Assembly (NCBI GenBank): GCA_002372775.1 | Contig: DFIJ01000033.1 | Coordinates: 1-34,336, forward strand | From: Christensenella sp. UBA3700 | GTDB taxonomy: Bacteria; Bacillota; Clostridia; Christensenellales; UBA3700 | DNA: 34,336 nucleotides | Reading direction: 5' to 3' | Part shown: piece after piece, positions 6,905-14,913 of the stretch | Layout: the number at the start of each line of letters is the position of its first letter | Numbering within the stretch: the first letter of the stretch is position 1 | Translations under genes and position numbers: made by a program | Notes under the pieces: model-generated | Seen by the model: the letters and a program-made list of their open reading frames with translations, nothing else | Told to the model about the DNA's origin: nothing | Databases searched by the model: none

Positions 6905-8305
6905 TTAAACAGGTTGAATTCCCTTTTGTGTATCACCAAATTCTCTATCAATTCTGATATTGTTAGCTTGACGATACTTGAAGTAATTTAGAGCTACTTG
7001 TGGGAATAAAGCATAAGATAAAACGTCTTCATCTTGTTGGATGTATTCCTTGCATTCTTCTCTATACTTTTCAAGTTCTGGCTTTAATAGATCAGCTGGT
7101 CTACATGTAATGATGTCTGGGTTTTCACCTAAAGCAATCTTTACAACTTCTGGGTTTGTTGGAGCTGGTAATGTACCATATTCACCTCTTAATACACCCT
7201 TAGTTTCAGCTGTAACCATCTTATATCTTTCACCCATGATTACGTTAAATACAGCTTGTGTACCAACGATTTGTGATGAAGGAGTAACAAGTGGTGGGTA
7301 TCCAAGATCTTTACGAACATTTGGAACTTCTGCTAAAGCAGCATCGAACTTATCTAAAGCGTTCATCTTCTTTAATTGACCAACTAAGTTAGATAACATA
7401 CCACCTGGAACTTGGTAAATTAAAGCCTTAACGTCTGTAGCTAAAGACTTATCTGTTAACCAACCGTCTTTCTTTAATCTTTCAGCAACTTTCTTGAAGT
7501 GTTCTGTACATTCATTTAACTTATTGATATCAAGACCTGTGTCATATTGTGTACCTTGTAAAGTAGCAACCATAGATTCTGTAGCAGGTTGAGATGTACC
7601 ATTTCCTAATGGAGATAAAGCACAGTCAATAATATCTACACCAGCTTCGATAGCCTTTAAGTATGTTAAGTTACCAATACCAGCTGTTTGGTGAGTATGT
7701 AAATGAACTAATGTAGATGGCTTTAATACGGCCTTTAATTCCTTTACAAGTTCATAAGCTGTATATGGAAGTAAGATACCAGCCATATCCTTGATACAAA
7801 TTGTATCAGCGCCCATATCTTCTAACTTCTTAGCTAAGTTAACGAAATATTCGTTTGTATGAACTGGAGATGTTGTATAAGAGAAAGCAGCTTCGCAGAT
7901 ACCGCCGTACTTCTTACAAGCCTTCATAGCTGATTCCATATTTCTTGGATCGTTTAAAGCGTCGAAGATACGAATGATATCAATACCGTTTTCAATTGAT
8001 TTCTTAACGAATTCATCTACAACGTCATCTGCATAGTGCTTGTAACCTAAAAGGTTTTGAGCACGTAATAACATTTGTAATTTTGTATGAGGCATAGCCT
8101 TTCTTAACTTTCTTAATCTATCCCAAGGATCCTCGTTTAAGAATCTTAGGCATGCATCGAAAGTAGCACCACCCCAACATTCGATTGAATAGTATCCAAT
8201 CTTATCTAATTTATCTGCAACTGGCAACATTTCATCAATACGCATTCTTGTAGCGGCTTGAGATTGATGTGCGTCACGTAATATAGTTTCTGTAATTTTA
8301 ACCAT
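6905..8305 (-). CDS. oadA: Oxaloacetate decarboxylase alpha-type carboxyltransferase subunit (no biotin domain)
   Basis: 466 aa. A TIM-barrel carboxyltransferase of the OadA / pyruvate carboxylase / transcarboxylase 5S family, which moves CO2 between oxaloacetate (or pyruvate) and biotin. Metal ligands are D11 (LRDAHQS) and H203/H205 (LHTHQT); K172 in CIKDMAG is the lysine that is carbamylated in relatives. The protein ends after the second domain, near residue 460, and lacks the C-terminal biotinyl domain of the roughly 590-aa form; a separate biotin carrier is encoded in the same operon. It is the last gene, 19 nt after oadB, with ribosome site GAGAGGT, and is followed by a strong terminator. 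Confidence 0.9.
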   Translation of the reverse strand: MVKITETILRDAHQSQAATRMRIDEMLPVADKLDKIGYYSIECWGGATFDACLRFLNEDPWDRLRKLRKAMPHTKLQMLLRAQNLLGYKHYADDVVDEFVKKSIENGIDIIRIFDALNDPRNMESAMKACKKYGGICEAAFSYTTSPVHTNEYFVNLAKKLEDMGADTICIKDMAGILLPYTAYELVKELKAVLKPSTLVHLHTHQTAGIGNLTYLKAIEAGVDIIDCALSPLGNGTSQPATESMVATLQGTQYDTGLDINKLNECTEHFKKVAERLKKDGWLTDKSLATDVKALIYQVPGGMLSNLVGQLKKMNALDKFDAALAEVPNVRKDLGYPPLVTPSSQIVGTQAVFNVIMGERYKMVTAETKGVLRGEYGTLPAPTNPEVVKIALGENPDIITCRPADLLKPELEKYREECKEYIQQDEDVLSYALFPQVALNYFKYRQANNIRIDREFGDTQKGIQPV

Positions 8306-8324
8306 TTTAATTTACCTCTCTTTA

Positions 8325-9554
8325 TTAAGCGAATACGGCAAGTAATACACCAGCAGCAACAGCTGAACCGATAACACCTGCAACGTTTGGACCCATAGCA
8401 TGCATCAATAAGTAGTTATTTGGATTTTCTTCTTGACCAACATTATGAGCGATTCTGGCAGCCATTGGAACGGCAGAAACACCAGCAGCACCGATAATTG
8501 GGTTGATCTTCTTTCCAGATAGAACATACATTAACTTACCAATTAATACACCACCTGCTGTACCGAAGCTGAATGCAACAACACCAATGAATAAGATTTC
8601 AAGTGTTTGAACACTTAGGAATACATCGGCTGTAGCCTTTGTACCAACTAATAAACCTAATAAAATTGTAATAATGTTGATTAATTCGTTCTTAGCAGTA
8701 TTTGCAAGTCTTGGAACAACGCCTGATTCCTTCATTAAGTTTCCTAACATTAACATACCTAATAGAGGTAATGCAGATGGAAGTAATACACCAACGATTG
8801 CAGTAACTGCAATTGGGAATACAACCTTTTCTGTCTTAGAAACTGTTCTTAATTGTTCCATAACAACTAATCTTTCTTTATGTGTAGTTAAAGCCTTAAT
8901 AATTGGTGGTTGAATAACCTTAATTAAAGCCATGTATGAGTAAGCAGCAACAGCAATAGCTGGAAGTAAATGAGCAGCAAGCTTTGTTGTTACATAAATA
9001 GCTGTAGGACCATCAGCACCACCGATGATACCGATAGCAGCTGCTTCTTCGCCTGTGAAACCGATATTAATAGCAACGATGAATGTTACGAAAATACCAA
9101 GTTGAGCTGCAGCACCCATAATTAAACTCTTTGGATTTGCAATAAGTGGACCAAAGTCTGTCATAGCGCCGATACCTAAGAAAATGATTGGTGGATAGAT
9201 AACCCATTCAACACCTTTATATAGGTAGAAGAATAAGCCTTCTGTTCCTTCTTCGATTACTTTAGAACCGTGTGCGACAAGGAACTCACCTAATTCATTC
9301 ACACGAGGAGTACCATATAAAGCTTGGTAAGCGCCAGGAATATTAATAATGAACATACCAAAACCAATAGCTAATAATAAGTTTGGTTCAAATTCTTTAG
9401 CAATAGCAAGGTAAATAAGAACACCAGCAATAGCCATCATGATTAAGTTTTGCCAAATTGGTGTCAAACTTGTCATGAAACCTGTTGATTCCCATAATGC
9501 CTTTAGAGATTCGCCTAAAGAAAATGATGGTATAGTTGAGAAAAAGCTAACCAT
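8325..9554 (-). CDS. oadB: Sodium ion-translocating decarboxylase, beta subunit
   Basis: 409 aa integral membrane protein with about nine to eleven segments. It takes the carboxyl group from carboxybiotin, releases CO2 and pumps Na+ outward. Conserved functional stretches are present: GIGAMTDFGP (about 127-136), GIIGGADGPT (175-184, with D181 matching the aspartate needed for Na+ transport), GTKATADVFL, and GAAGVSAVPMAAR near the C-terminus. The N-terminal 35 residues are a less conserved lead-in. Ribosome site AAGGAGG lies 6 nt before the ATG. The gene is 14 nt after the biotin-carrier gene. Confidence 0.95.
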   Translation of the reverse strand: MVSFFSTIPSFSLGESLKALWESTGFMTSLTPIWQNLIMMAIAGVLIYLAIAKEFEPNLLLAIGFGMFIINIPGAYQALYGTPRVNELGEFLVAHGSKVIEEGTEGLFFYLYKGVEWVIYPPIIFLGIGAMTDFGPLIANPKSLIMGAAAQLGIFVTFIVAINIGFTGEEAAAIGIIGGADGPTAIYVTTKLAAHLLPAIAVAAYSYMALIKVIQPPIIKALTTHKERLVVMEQLRTVSKTEKVVFPIAVTAIVGVLLPSALPLLGMLMLGNLMKESGVVPRLANTAKNELINIITILLGLLVGTKATADVFLSVQTLEILFIGVVAFSFGTAGGVLIGKLMYVLSGKKINPIIGAAGVSAVPMAARIAHNVGQEENPNNYLLMHAMGPNVAGVIGSAVAAGVLLAVFA

Positions 9555-9568
9555 TTATAGCCTCCTTA

Positions 9569-9925
9569 TTAAGCGATTGTAGCAATAACAGCGCCTGTAT
9601 CTACGTTTGCGCCTTCTGATGTTGAATATGTAATTACACCTGCACTTGGAGCAGCGATTGGAGTATCCATCTTCATAGCTTCAAGAATAACAATTGTGTC
9701 ACCAGCCTTAACTTGTGTTCCGTTTGCAAAGCAAAGCTTCTTAACAAGACCAGGCATTTGTGTCTTAACTGGCTTACCATTTACTGCTGCAGCAACTGGA
9801 GCAGCTTTTACTACAGGAGCAGCAACTGGAGCTGCAACTGGAGCAGCTGATGTAGAACCATCAACAACTTCTTCTACTTCAACGGCATATGCTTTGCCAT
9901 TAACATTAATATTGAATTTACGCAT
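9569..9925 (-). CDS. Biotin carboxyl carrier protein of the Na+-pumping decarboxylase
   Basis: 118 aa. The biotinyl-lysine is K85 in LEAMKMDT, inside a C-terminal biotinyl (hammerhead) domain at about 51-118. Residues 24-48 form an Ala/Pro/Val-rich flexible linker, as in other decarboxylase carriers. The N-terminal 20 residues (RKFNINVNGKAYAVEVEEV) match the short strand region that usually opens such carriers. The residue pattern TQMPG replaces the more common APMPG. It shuttles the carboxyl group between the carboxyltransferase and the beta-subunit pump. Ribosome site AGGAGA. Confidence 0.95.
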   Translation of the reverse strand: MRKFNINVNGKAYAVEVEEVVDGSTSAAPVAAPVAAPVVKAAPVAAAVNGKPVKTQMPGLVKKLCFANGTQVKAGDTIVILEAMKMDTPIAAPSAGVITYSTSEGANVDTGAVIATIA

Positions 9926-9949
9926 AATATATTTCTCCTAATTATTTAC

Positions 9950-10396
9950 TTATTTAATTTCTTTAATAGATCTAACCTTGAATTTAACGTTAGATTTATA
10001 TGTAGTAGCTGCTTGAGCATCATAATATGCCATAAGAGCTGCTGTAATAACTGCAACGATTTCGTCGTCTTCACTTGCTGTTTCATCTACTGGAGCATCA
10101 ACCATTACTGGTACATCTTCTACTTTCTTTGATTTCTTGCTAACTTTTGCCTTTCCAACAAATTGGAAAACATATTTTAATACATTAACAAATAGAATTA
10201 ATAAAGCAAGAACTAAGAATACAGTTCCAACACCTAGTAATGATACTTGTAATCCAATAGACAATTTCTCGCCGAAAGAAGCTTCTCCGATATGTAAACT
10301 ATCTGGTTCACCATAAGTTAATTCACATGCACCAAACATGCATACTGAAAGAATTATAAGTGATACGGCGATTATAAGATTTCTTACTTTCTTCAT
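9950..10396 (-). CDS. OadG-family decarboxylase gamma/delta subunit
   Basis: 148 aa. One N-terminal hydrophobic segment (about 8-24) with signal-peptide character, ending MFGAC, which is a weak lipobox; a second strong membrane helix at about 48-75; then a basic and an acidic stretch; and a C-terminal motif DEIVAVITAALMAYYDAQ followed by KFKVRSIKEI, the pattern seen at the end of OadG-type subunits. Gamma subunits assemble the alpha and beta parts of the complex. Placement between the carboxyltransferase and biotin-carrier genes supports the call. Confidence 0.8.
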   Translation of the reverse strand: MKKVRNLIIAVSLIILSVCMFGACELTYGEPDSLHIGEASFGEKLSIGLQVSLLGVGTVFLVLALLILFVNVLKYVFQFVGKAKVSKKSKKVEDVPVMVDAPVDETASEDDEIVAVITAALMAYYDAQAATTYKSNVKFKVRSIKEIK

Positions 10397-10409
10397 TGCT
10401 AAACCTCAA

Positions 10410-11798
10410 TTAAAGTCCTAAAAGCATTAATAAAGCTGATGCAATATATGGACGTAAGTTTGTTGCTTCGATAACGTTATCTACATAACCATCTTTAGCA
10501 GCATTTACTGGATTTAATTGCATATCTGCATACTTTTGAGAAACTTTTTGTAAGTTTTCTGTCTTCTTTTCAGCTTTTAATTGATCACACATCATAGCAA
10601 CAGCAACTTCTTCAGATACTGGAGAAATCTTTGATTTTGATGTAGCAAGAGTATATCCAAATCCTAAAGACTTGCTCATTAAAGCTGTATATCCATAACC
10701 AATTGCATTACCGAAAGCAACACCGATCTTAGCGATTTCTGATGTAGCAACAGCAGCGATTAAGTTATATGACTTCTTTGCAATTCCTGATAACTCTGAT
10801 TCTAAGTTAGTATCGATACCCTTTGTATCTACAAGAGTAATTAGAGGAATTTCGTTGTTATCTAGCTTCTTAACAAAGTTAGTAGCCTTTGTTAAACCAT
10901 CAGATGTGATGTAATCACCCTTTGTAGCGATAAAACCAACTGTAATTCCGTTAACCTTAGCGATAGAACAATCAACATCTGCAGCATAGTCTGGGCAATA
11001 TGAGATAATTGAATTCTTATCTGCGATAACCTTAACAGCTTCTACAGCATCCATTGATTCTAAGCTTGGATCTACTCTATTTGGATCATCTTCTTCGATG
11101 TTTGCATCTGTATCAGAGATAGCATCGATTAACTTTGTTAATTGAGATGATAAATCAGCTTCATCCTTATATGTGAAATGAGCTAAATCAGATTTAGCCT
11201 TATAAGCCTTAAAGCCTAATTGTTCTTTATAATCAACTGGGAAATTCTTTAAACCAGAAACAAGGTACATTGGAGAGTTAACTGACATAACTGCATCCTT
11301 TGACATAAATACGAAATCTGCACTTGCAACAAATGAAGACATTAAACCAACGCTTACACCCTTAACTACGCAGATATGAGGAACATAACCATTTAGTTCT
11401 GTGCTTGCAGCGATAATCTTCGCATAACCTTCCATTACAGAAGCACCTTCTCCAACTCTAGCACCACAGCTGTCGATAATAGATACTAAAGGAGTTTTTG
11501 AATTAACAGCTCTTGAGATGCACTTGTTAATCTTTTCAGCATGTGCAGCACTTAAGCTTCCCTTTAATACTTCAGCATTTTGTGCAAAAATTTGAATTGG
11601 ATTTCCATTAATTGTAGCGTAACCTGTTACTACGCCTTCTCCTAAAGCCTCAGTAGCATCATCAAAACACTTTCCTGCCATGAAGACATCTGTTTCAACG
11701 AAACTGCCTTGGTCAACTAAAGAATTGATAAAGTTCTTTGTCTTTTCTGTAGCTTTATCTACTTTAGCGATATTAGCTAGAAGATCTTTATTTTCCAT
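10410..11798 (-). CDS. Acyl-CoA-type carboxyltransferase, divergent (MmdA / transcarboxylase 12S-like)
   Basis: 462 aa, two crotonase-fold halves of the acyl-CoA carboxylase beta family, which moves CO2 between a carboxyacyl-CoA and biotin. The N-half keeps DSCGARVGEG (near 108-117), close to the usual DSGGARIQEG. The C-half is diverged: instead of DVPGF and the GGAY-type oxyanion loops it reads VDTKGID and GNAIGYGYTA. The end (NAAKDGYVDNVIEATNLRPYI, split here as NAAKDGYVDNVI then EATNLRPYI) is family-typical. At 462 aa it is some 50 aa shorter than typical MmdA. First gene of the operon, with ribosome site GGAGG and a strong promoter upstream. Its acyl-CoA substrate (methylmalonyl-, glutaconyl- or malonyl-CoA) cannot be told from the sequence. 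Confidence 0.8.
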   Translation of the reverse strand: MENKDLLANIAKVDKATEKTKNFINSLVDQGSFVETDVFMAGKCFDDATEALGEGVVTGYATINGNPIQIFAQNAEVLKGSLSAAHAEKINKCISRAVNSKTPLVSIIDSCGARVGEGASVMEGYAKIIAASTELNGYVPHICVVKGVSVGLMSSFVASADFVFMSKDAVMSVNSPMYLVSGLKNFPVDYKEQLGFKAYKAKSDLAHFTYKDEADLSSQLTKLIDAISDTDANIEEDDPNRVDPSLESMDAVEAVKVIADKNSIISYCPDYAADVDCSIAKVNGITVGFIATKGDYITSDGLTKATNFVKKLDNNEIPLITLVDTKGIDTNLESELSGIAKKSYNLIAAVATSEIAKIGVAFGNAIGYGYTALMSKSLGFGYTLATSKSKISPVSEEVAVAMMCDQLKAEKKTENLQKVSQKYADMQLNPVNAAKDGYVDNVIEATNLRPYIASALLMLLGL

Positions 11799-11845
11799 TT
11801 ATAGAAACCTCCAAAAAATTTTTCAAAAATAACATAACAATTTAC

Positions 11846-11869
11846 TATCTATGTAATAAATCATAGATA
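11846..11869. promoter_or_regulatory. Inverted repeat at the decarboxylase operon start point
   Basis: TATCTATG and CATAGATA are perfect 8-bp arms, 8 nt apart. The repeat starts at the edge of the -10 box and covers the expected transcription start. It could be a repressor site or a hairpin at the mRNA 5' end. Confidence 0.4.
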
Positions 11870-11897
11870 TTATATAGACTGACTCTTTAAAAGGCAA
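11869..11897 (-). promoter_or_regulatory. Promoter of the Na+-pumping decarboxylase operon
   Basis: -35 TTGCCT (11892-11897), 17-nt spacer and a perfect -10 TATAAT (11869-11874) on the minus strand. The predicted leader is about 60 nt long and ends with GGAGG before the first gene. Confidence 0.8.
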
Positions 11898-11968
11898 ACA
11901 ATTTGTTAAAAAATTATCAATAAAAAATTAATAGAAAATTAATCGCTAAATTATAGAAAATTTTTGGA

Positions 11969-12697
11969 TTATAGGCGCTTTAAATACTCAATTTCAGCAT
12001 CATTTAGATATCTATATTTTCCTCTAGCAAGGCCACCTAATCTTAAATCACCTATTGATACACGCTTTAAGAAAATAACTTCTTCGCCTACGGCTTCAAA
12101 CATCTTACGAATTTGTCTATTCTTACCTTCATGAATTGTAACTTCGAATCTTGATGTATCATCTTCGAATCCAACAAGTTTAACCTTTGCTCTATCTGTT
12201 TTAACCTTATTACCATTACCATCATCGATAATAACGCCTTTTCTTAGTTGAGCAAGCTTATGTTCAAGAACTTGTCCATTTACCTTAACAATATACGTTT
12301 TTGGAACTTCATGAGATGGGTGTGTTAAATCATGAACTAAATCGCCATCATTTGTTAATAACAAAAGACCTTCAGTATCATAGTCCAATCTACCTACAGG
12401 TACTAAATGAGGAATAGATAAATCTTGTAGATAGTCATAAACTGTTTTTCTACCCATTTCATCGGATACTGTAGTTACACATCCCTTTGGCTTGTATAGC
12501 ATAACATATGAGAAATTATTAATTGGAGTAACAATGATACCATCAACAGAAACTTTATCTATATCTGGATTAACTAAAACGCCAAGTTGATCAACAGGCT
12601 TATTGTTGATTTTTACGTGACCTTCCTCTATTAGCTTATCTGCTCCTCTTCTAGAAGCTACACCACATGATGCAAGATATTTATTTAATCTTTCCAT
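11969..12697 (-). CDS. rluB: 23S rRNA pseudouridine synthase, RluB/RsuA family
   Basis: 242 aa, typical length. An N-terminal S4 RNA-binding domain (about 1-60, starting MERLNKYLASCGVASRR) is followed by the RsuA-type catalytic domain with GRLDYDTEGLLLLTNDG; D105 is the catalytic aspartate. EGKNRQIRKM near 195 is the other family motif. In Firmicutes this protein modifies helix 89 to 93 region uridines of 23S rRNA, and rluB commonly lies beside scpA/scpB, as here. Ribosome site GAAGGA lies about 11 nt before the ATG. No clear terminator follows. Confidence 0.92.
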   Translation of the reverse strand: MERLNKYLASCGVASRRGADKLIEEGHVKINNKPVDQLGVLVNPDIDKVSVDGIIVTPINNFSYVMLYKPKGCVTTVSDEMGRKTVYDYLQDLSIPHLVPVGRLDYDTEGLLLLTNDGDLVHDLTHPSHEVPKTYIVKVNGQVLEHKLAQLRKGVIIDDGNGNKVKTDRAKVKLVGFEDDTSRFEVTIHEGKNRQIRKMFEAVGEEVIFLKRVSIGDLRLGGLARGKYRYLNDAEIEYLKRL

Positions 12698-12735
12698 TGT
12701 CTATTGTTTCCTTCAATTAATTATTCTCGATACTA

Positions 12736-12764
12736 ATATTAAAGAAATAAAAGAAAAATAGCAA
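12736..12764 (-). promoter_or_regulatory. Probable rluB promoter
   Basis: TTGCTA (12759-12764), 17-nt spacer and TAATAT (12736-12741) on the minus strand, about 38 nt before the rluB ATG. Both boxes are moderate matches in a very AT-rich region. Confidence 0.5.
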
Positions 12765-13211
12765 CTAAATAAGAACTCCTAAATATATGATAATGCTAAT
12801 TTAGAATTCTATTTTTATACATAATCAATACAATTAACCTACTTTTCATAACTATCATTCTTGCTATCTTTTACAAGTTATGCTGATTCTCATAATTAAA
12901 CTCAGATCAAATCAATGTAAGCCAAATATTTTCTATAATATAAATACTCATTATTTGGCTATGTTTCAAATATATTTATGAATATTGACTTAATTTAAAA
13001 TTCTTTAAGAAATATAATGGCTATTTGATATAAAATACAGGAGAATCTTGTAATATTAAATTCTACACATTGAATTCATAATTTAAAGATGAACAATCAG
13101 AAATATGAATTGAAAAGATTCGCAATCTAAGCTCAAATTTTGTAATTAAACTTTAAAATGACAGTTTTATATTTATACACAATATACATAAATATTCATT
13201 TATTGTTTAAT
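12765..13211. other. Gene-free AT-rich stretch with inverted repeats (gap A)
   Basis: I see no gene in this stretch between scpB and rluB; the frames are short and lack ribosome sites. It has a perfect 9-bp inverted repeat AGCCAAATA (12920-12928) and TATTTGGCT (12952-12960), and AAGAAATATAATGGCTAT at 13007-13024. Copies of both motifs recur in the two other long gaps near 18.4 and 30.4 kb. Confidence 0.6.
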
Positions 13212-13246
13212 AAAAATAAGTGGCCAGCAATTACGCTAACCACTTA
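13212..13246 (-). terminator. Terminator after scpB
   Basis: On the minus strand TAAGTGGTTAGC pairs with GCTGGCCACTTA (12 bp, two G-U pairs) around a 6-nt loop, followed by TTTTTATT. It lies 21 nt after the scpB stop. Confidence 0.9.
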
Positions 13247-13267
13247 AATAATCTGATCTTTATTGTT

Positions 13268-14068
13268 CTAGAAAGGCATCTCGTCGCTATCGTCTTCTTC
13301 ATTAGATTCTTCCTCAACATCTCTGTCTTCAAGTTCTCCAACTTCGTCATCATCGCCTGAATACTCTTCAATATTATCATCCTTTAGGAACTCTGGATCT
13401 TCATCATCAAATGCACCAAATTCGTCTTCAAACTCAGCTTCTTGTTGTAATTGATAATCTGTCTTTTCTTCTATATCATCACTTAGATCCATTCCGTCTT
13501 CCCTATATAAGCCTTCTCTTTGTGCATTGAAGTTTCCAAGTTCAATCATTCTTTGTTTAACTTCTTCGATACCTGGCAAGTCAGATAAATCTCTTAAGTC
13601 GAACTTCTTTAAGAATCCATCTGTTGTTGAATATAACATTGGACGTCCTGGAGTTTGTGCGTAGCCAGAAACATAGATTAAATCGGCCTTTTGAAGCATT
13701 GATAGCGCGTAATCCGCATCACCACCGCCTCTATATTCCTCTATTGTAGACTTCTTTATTGGTTGGAAATAAGCAATAATAGAAAGAACTTCCATCAAAC
13801 TCTTAGTAAGCTCTTTTTCTTTAACTGGTTGCAAAATAACAGAAACAATATCGCCATATTTATCATTTGAGCAGAATTGAAGCTTATCTTCAAATTGTTG
13901 TAATAAAATACCGCTATCTCCGCTATATTTTTGTGCAAGCTTATCTACAGCATCATTTAAATTCTTTCTAGAAACATCATCTGGCAATTTTTCCATGATT
14001 TCTTTTCTACTGATTGGCACACCAGCAGCGAATAAAATTGCTTCAACTGTTTGTACTAAGTTTTCCAT
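13268..14068 (-). CDS. scpB: Segregation and condensation protein ScpB, with a long acidic tail
   Basis: 266 aa. ScpB forms the SMC-ScpAB condensin that compacts and separates chromosomes. Residues 1 to about 185 contain the paired winged helices; family motifs are EAILFAAGVPI at the start, EVLSIIAYFQPIKKSTIEEYRG and GRPMLYSTTDGFLKKFDL. The usual ScpB ends near residue 190; here about 80 extra residues follow that are largely Asp and Glu. The start codon overlaps the scpA stop (TAATG), so the two proteins are made together. A strong terminator follows. Confidence 0.93.
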   Translation of the reverse strand: MENLVQTVEAILFAAGVPISRKEIMEKLPDDVSRKNLNDAVDKLAQKYSGDSGILLQQFEDKLQFCSNDKYGDIVSVILQPVKEKELTKSLMEVLSIIAYFQPIKKSTIEEYRGGGDADYALSMLQKADLIYVSGYAQTPGRPMLYSTTDGFLKKFDLRDLSDLPGIEEVKQRMIELGNFNAQREGLYREDGMDLSDDIEEKTDYQLQQEAEFEDEFGAFDDEDPEFLKDDNIEEYSGDDDEVGELEDRDVEEESNEEDDSDEMPF

Positions 14069-14913
14069 TACTTATTTTCCTCTTTATTATCTTCTTTATT
14101 TAAACCTTCTTGATCATCAGCAGCAAGTAATTCTAAATTTACACCTTCAACGTCAAATTCTGGGTTAAATTCGATTTGAATCTCTTTTCCTTCTTGTTCA
14201 GTTAATAAAACTTGCTTTGATACAAGTCTCAAAATAGCCTGAAATGCCGATATAACCTGACTCTTGTCTGGATGATCTTCAAATAATGAATAGAAACCTA
14301 CCTTCTTTTTCTCATAAACAAGCTTAGTTACTCTTAAAGCTTCTTCTGAGACTGGATATCTATCTTTCGGAATAGATTTAATACCATCTGCAATCTTCTT
14401 TTCTTCTTGACGCATAGCAACTACACCAAAGGCATCTAACAATGCATCTAGATTAAATTTATCTATAACGATAATTGCATCAGCATCAGTAAACTTAGGT
14501 TTTCTATTAATTCTATATATTTTTTCTCTAGATTTTAGATTAATTACATTGTCTTGAACAATCTTATAAATCTCCAATCTTCTTCTTAACTCGCTTTCGT
14601 CAGTGTCTTCTTCCTCTTCCTCAATCTCTTCTGTTTGAGCTCTAGCTAATGCTGCAGCTTTTAACTTTAATAAAACAGTACCAATCTTGATAAAATCTGA
14701 AGCCACATCCATATCAATTCTGTCTAATTGAGACAAATACACAACGAACTGATTTGTTACTAAATGTAATGGGAATGTTGAAATACTGTATTTCTCACCA
14801 TATTCTTCATTGGAAACGATTAATTGATACAAAGTATCAATAGGACCATTAAAGTCCTCAATATTAAGACTTACGACATCAGATGGATGATATTCAAAAA
14901 TCTTATCTGCCAT
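14068..14913 (-). CDS. scpA: Segregation and condensation protein ScpA
   Basis: 281 aa from the ATG at 14913. ScpA is the kleisin of the SMC complex: its ends bridge the SMC heads and its middle binds ScpB. Family marks are FNGPIDTLYQLI near the N-terminus (usual FEGPLDLLLHLI), DVASDFIKIGTVLLKLKA, a central acidic linker rich in Glu (about 96-105), and the C-terminal winged helix (VGFYSLFEDHPDKSQVISAF split: VGFYSLFEDHPDKS, QVISAFQAIL). I prefer this ATG because it overlaps the upstream stop (TAATG) with AGGGG before it; an in-frame TTG at 14943 would add 10 residues. Confidence 0.92.
   Translation of the reverse strand: MADKIFEYHPSDVVSLNIEDFNGPIDTLYQLIVSNEEYGEKYSISTFPLHLVTNQFVVYLSQLDRIDMDVASDFIKIGTVLLKLKAAALARAQTEEIEEEEEDTDESELRRRLEIYKIVQDNVINLKSREKIYRINRKPKFTDADAIIVIDKFNLDALLDAFGVVAMRQEEKKIADGIKSIPKDRYPVSEEALRVTKLVYEKKKVGFYSLFEDHPDKSQVISAFQAILRLVSKQVLLTEQEGKEIQIEFNPEFDVEGVNLELLAADDQEGLNKEDNKEENK

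Noticed and set aside
13080..13140. A 13-codon plus-strand frame (MNNQKYELKRFAI) in gap A
   Set aside because: No ribosome site and no conservation can be shown; such frames occur by chance in AT-rich DNA.
12765..13211. Possible riboswitch or T-box leader upstream of rluB
   Set aside because: No T-box sequence, specifier-like loop or known aptamer motif can be recognised, and rluB has a simple promoter close to it.
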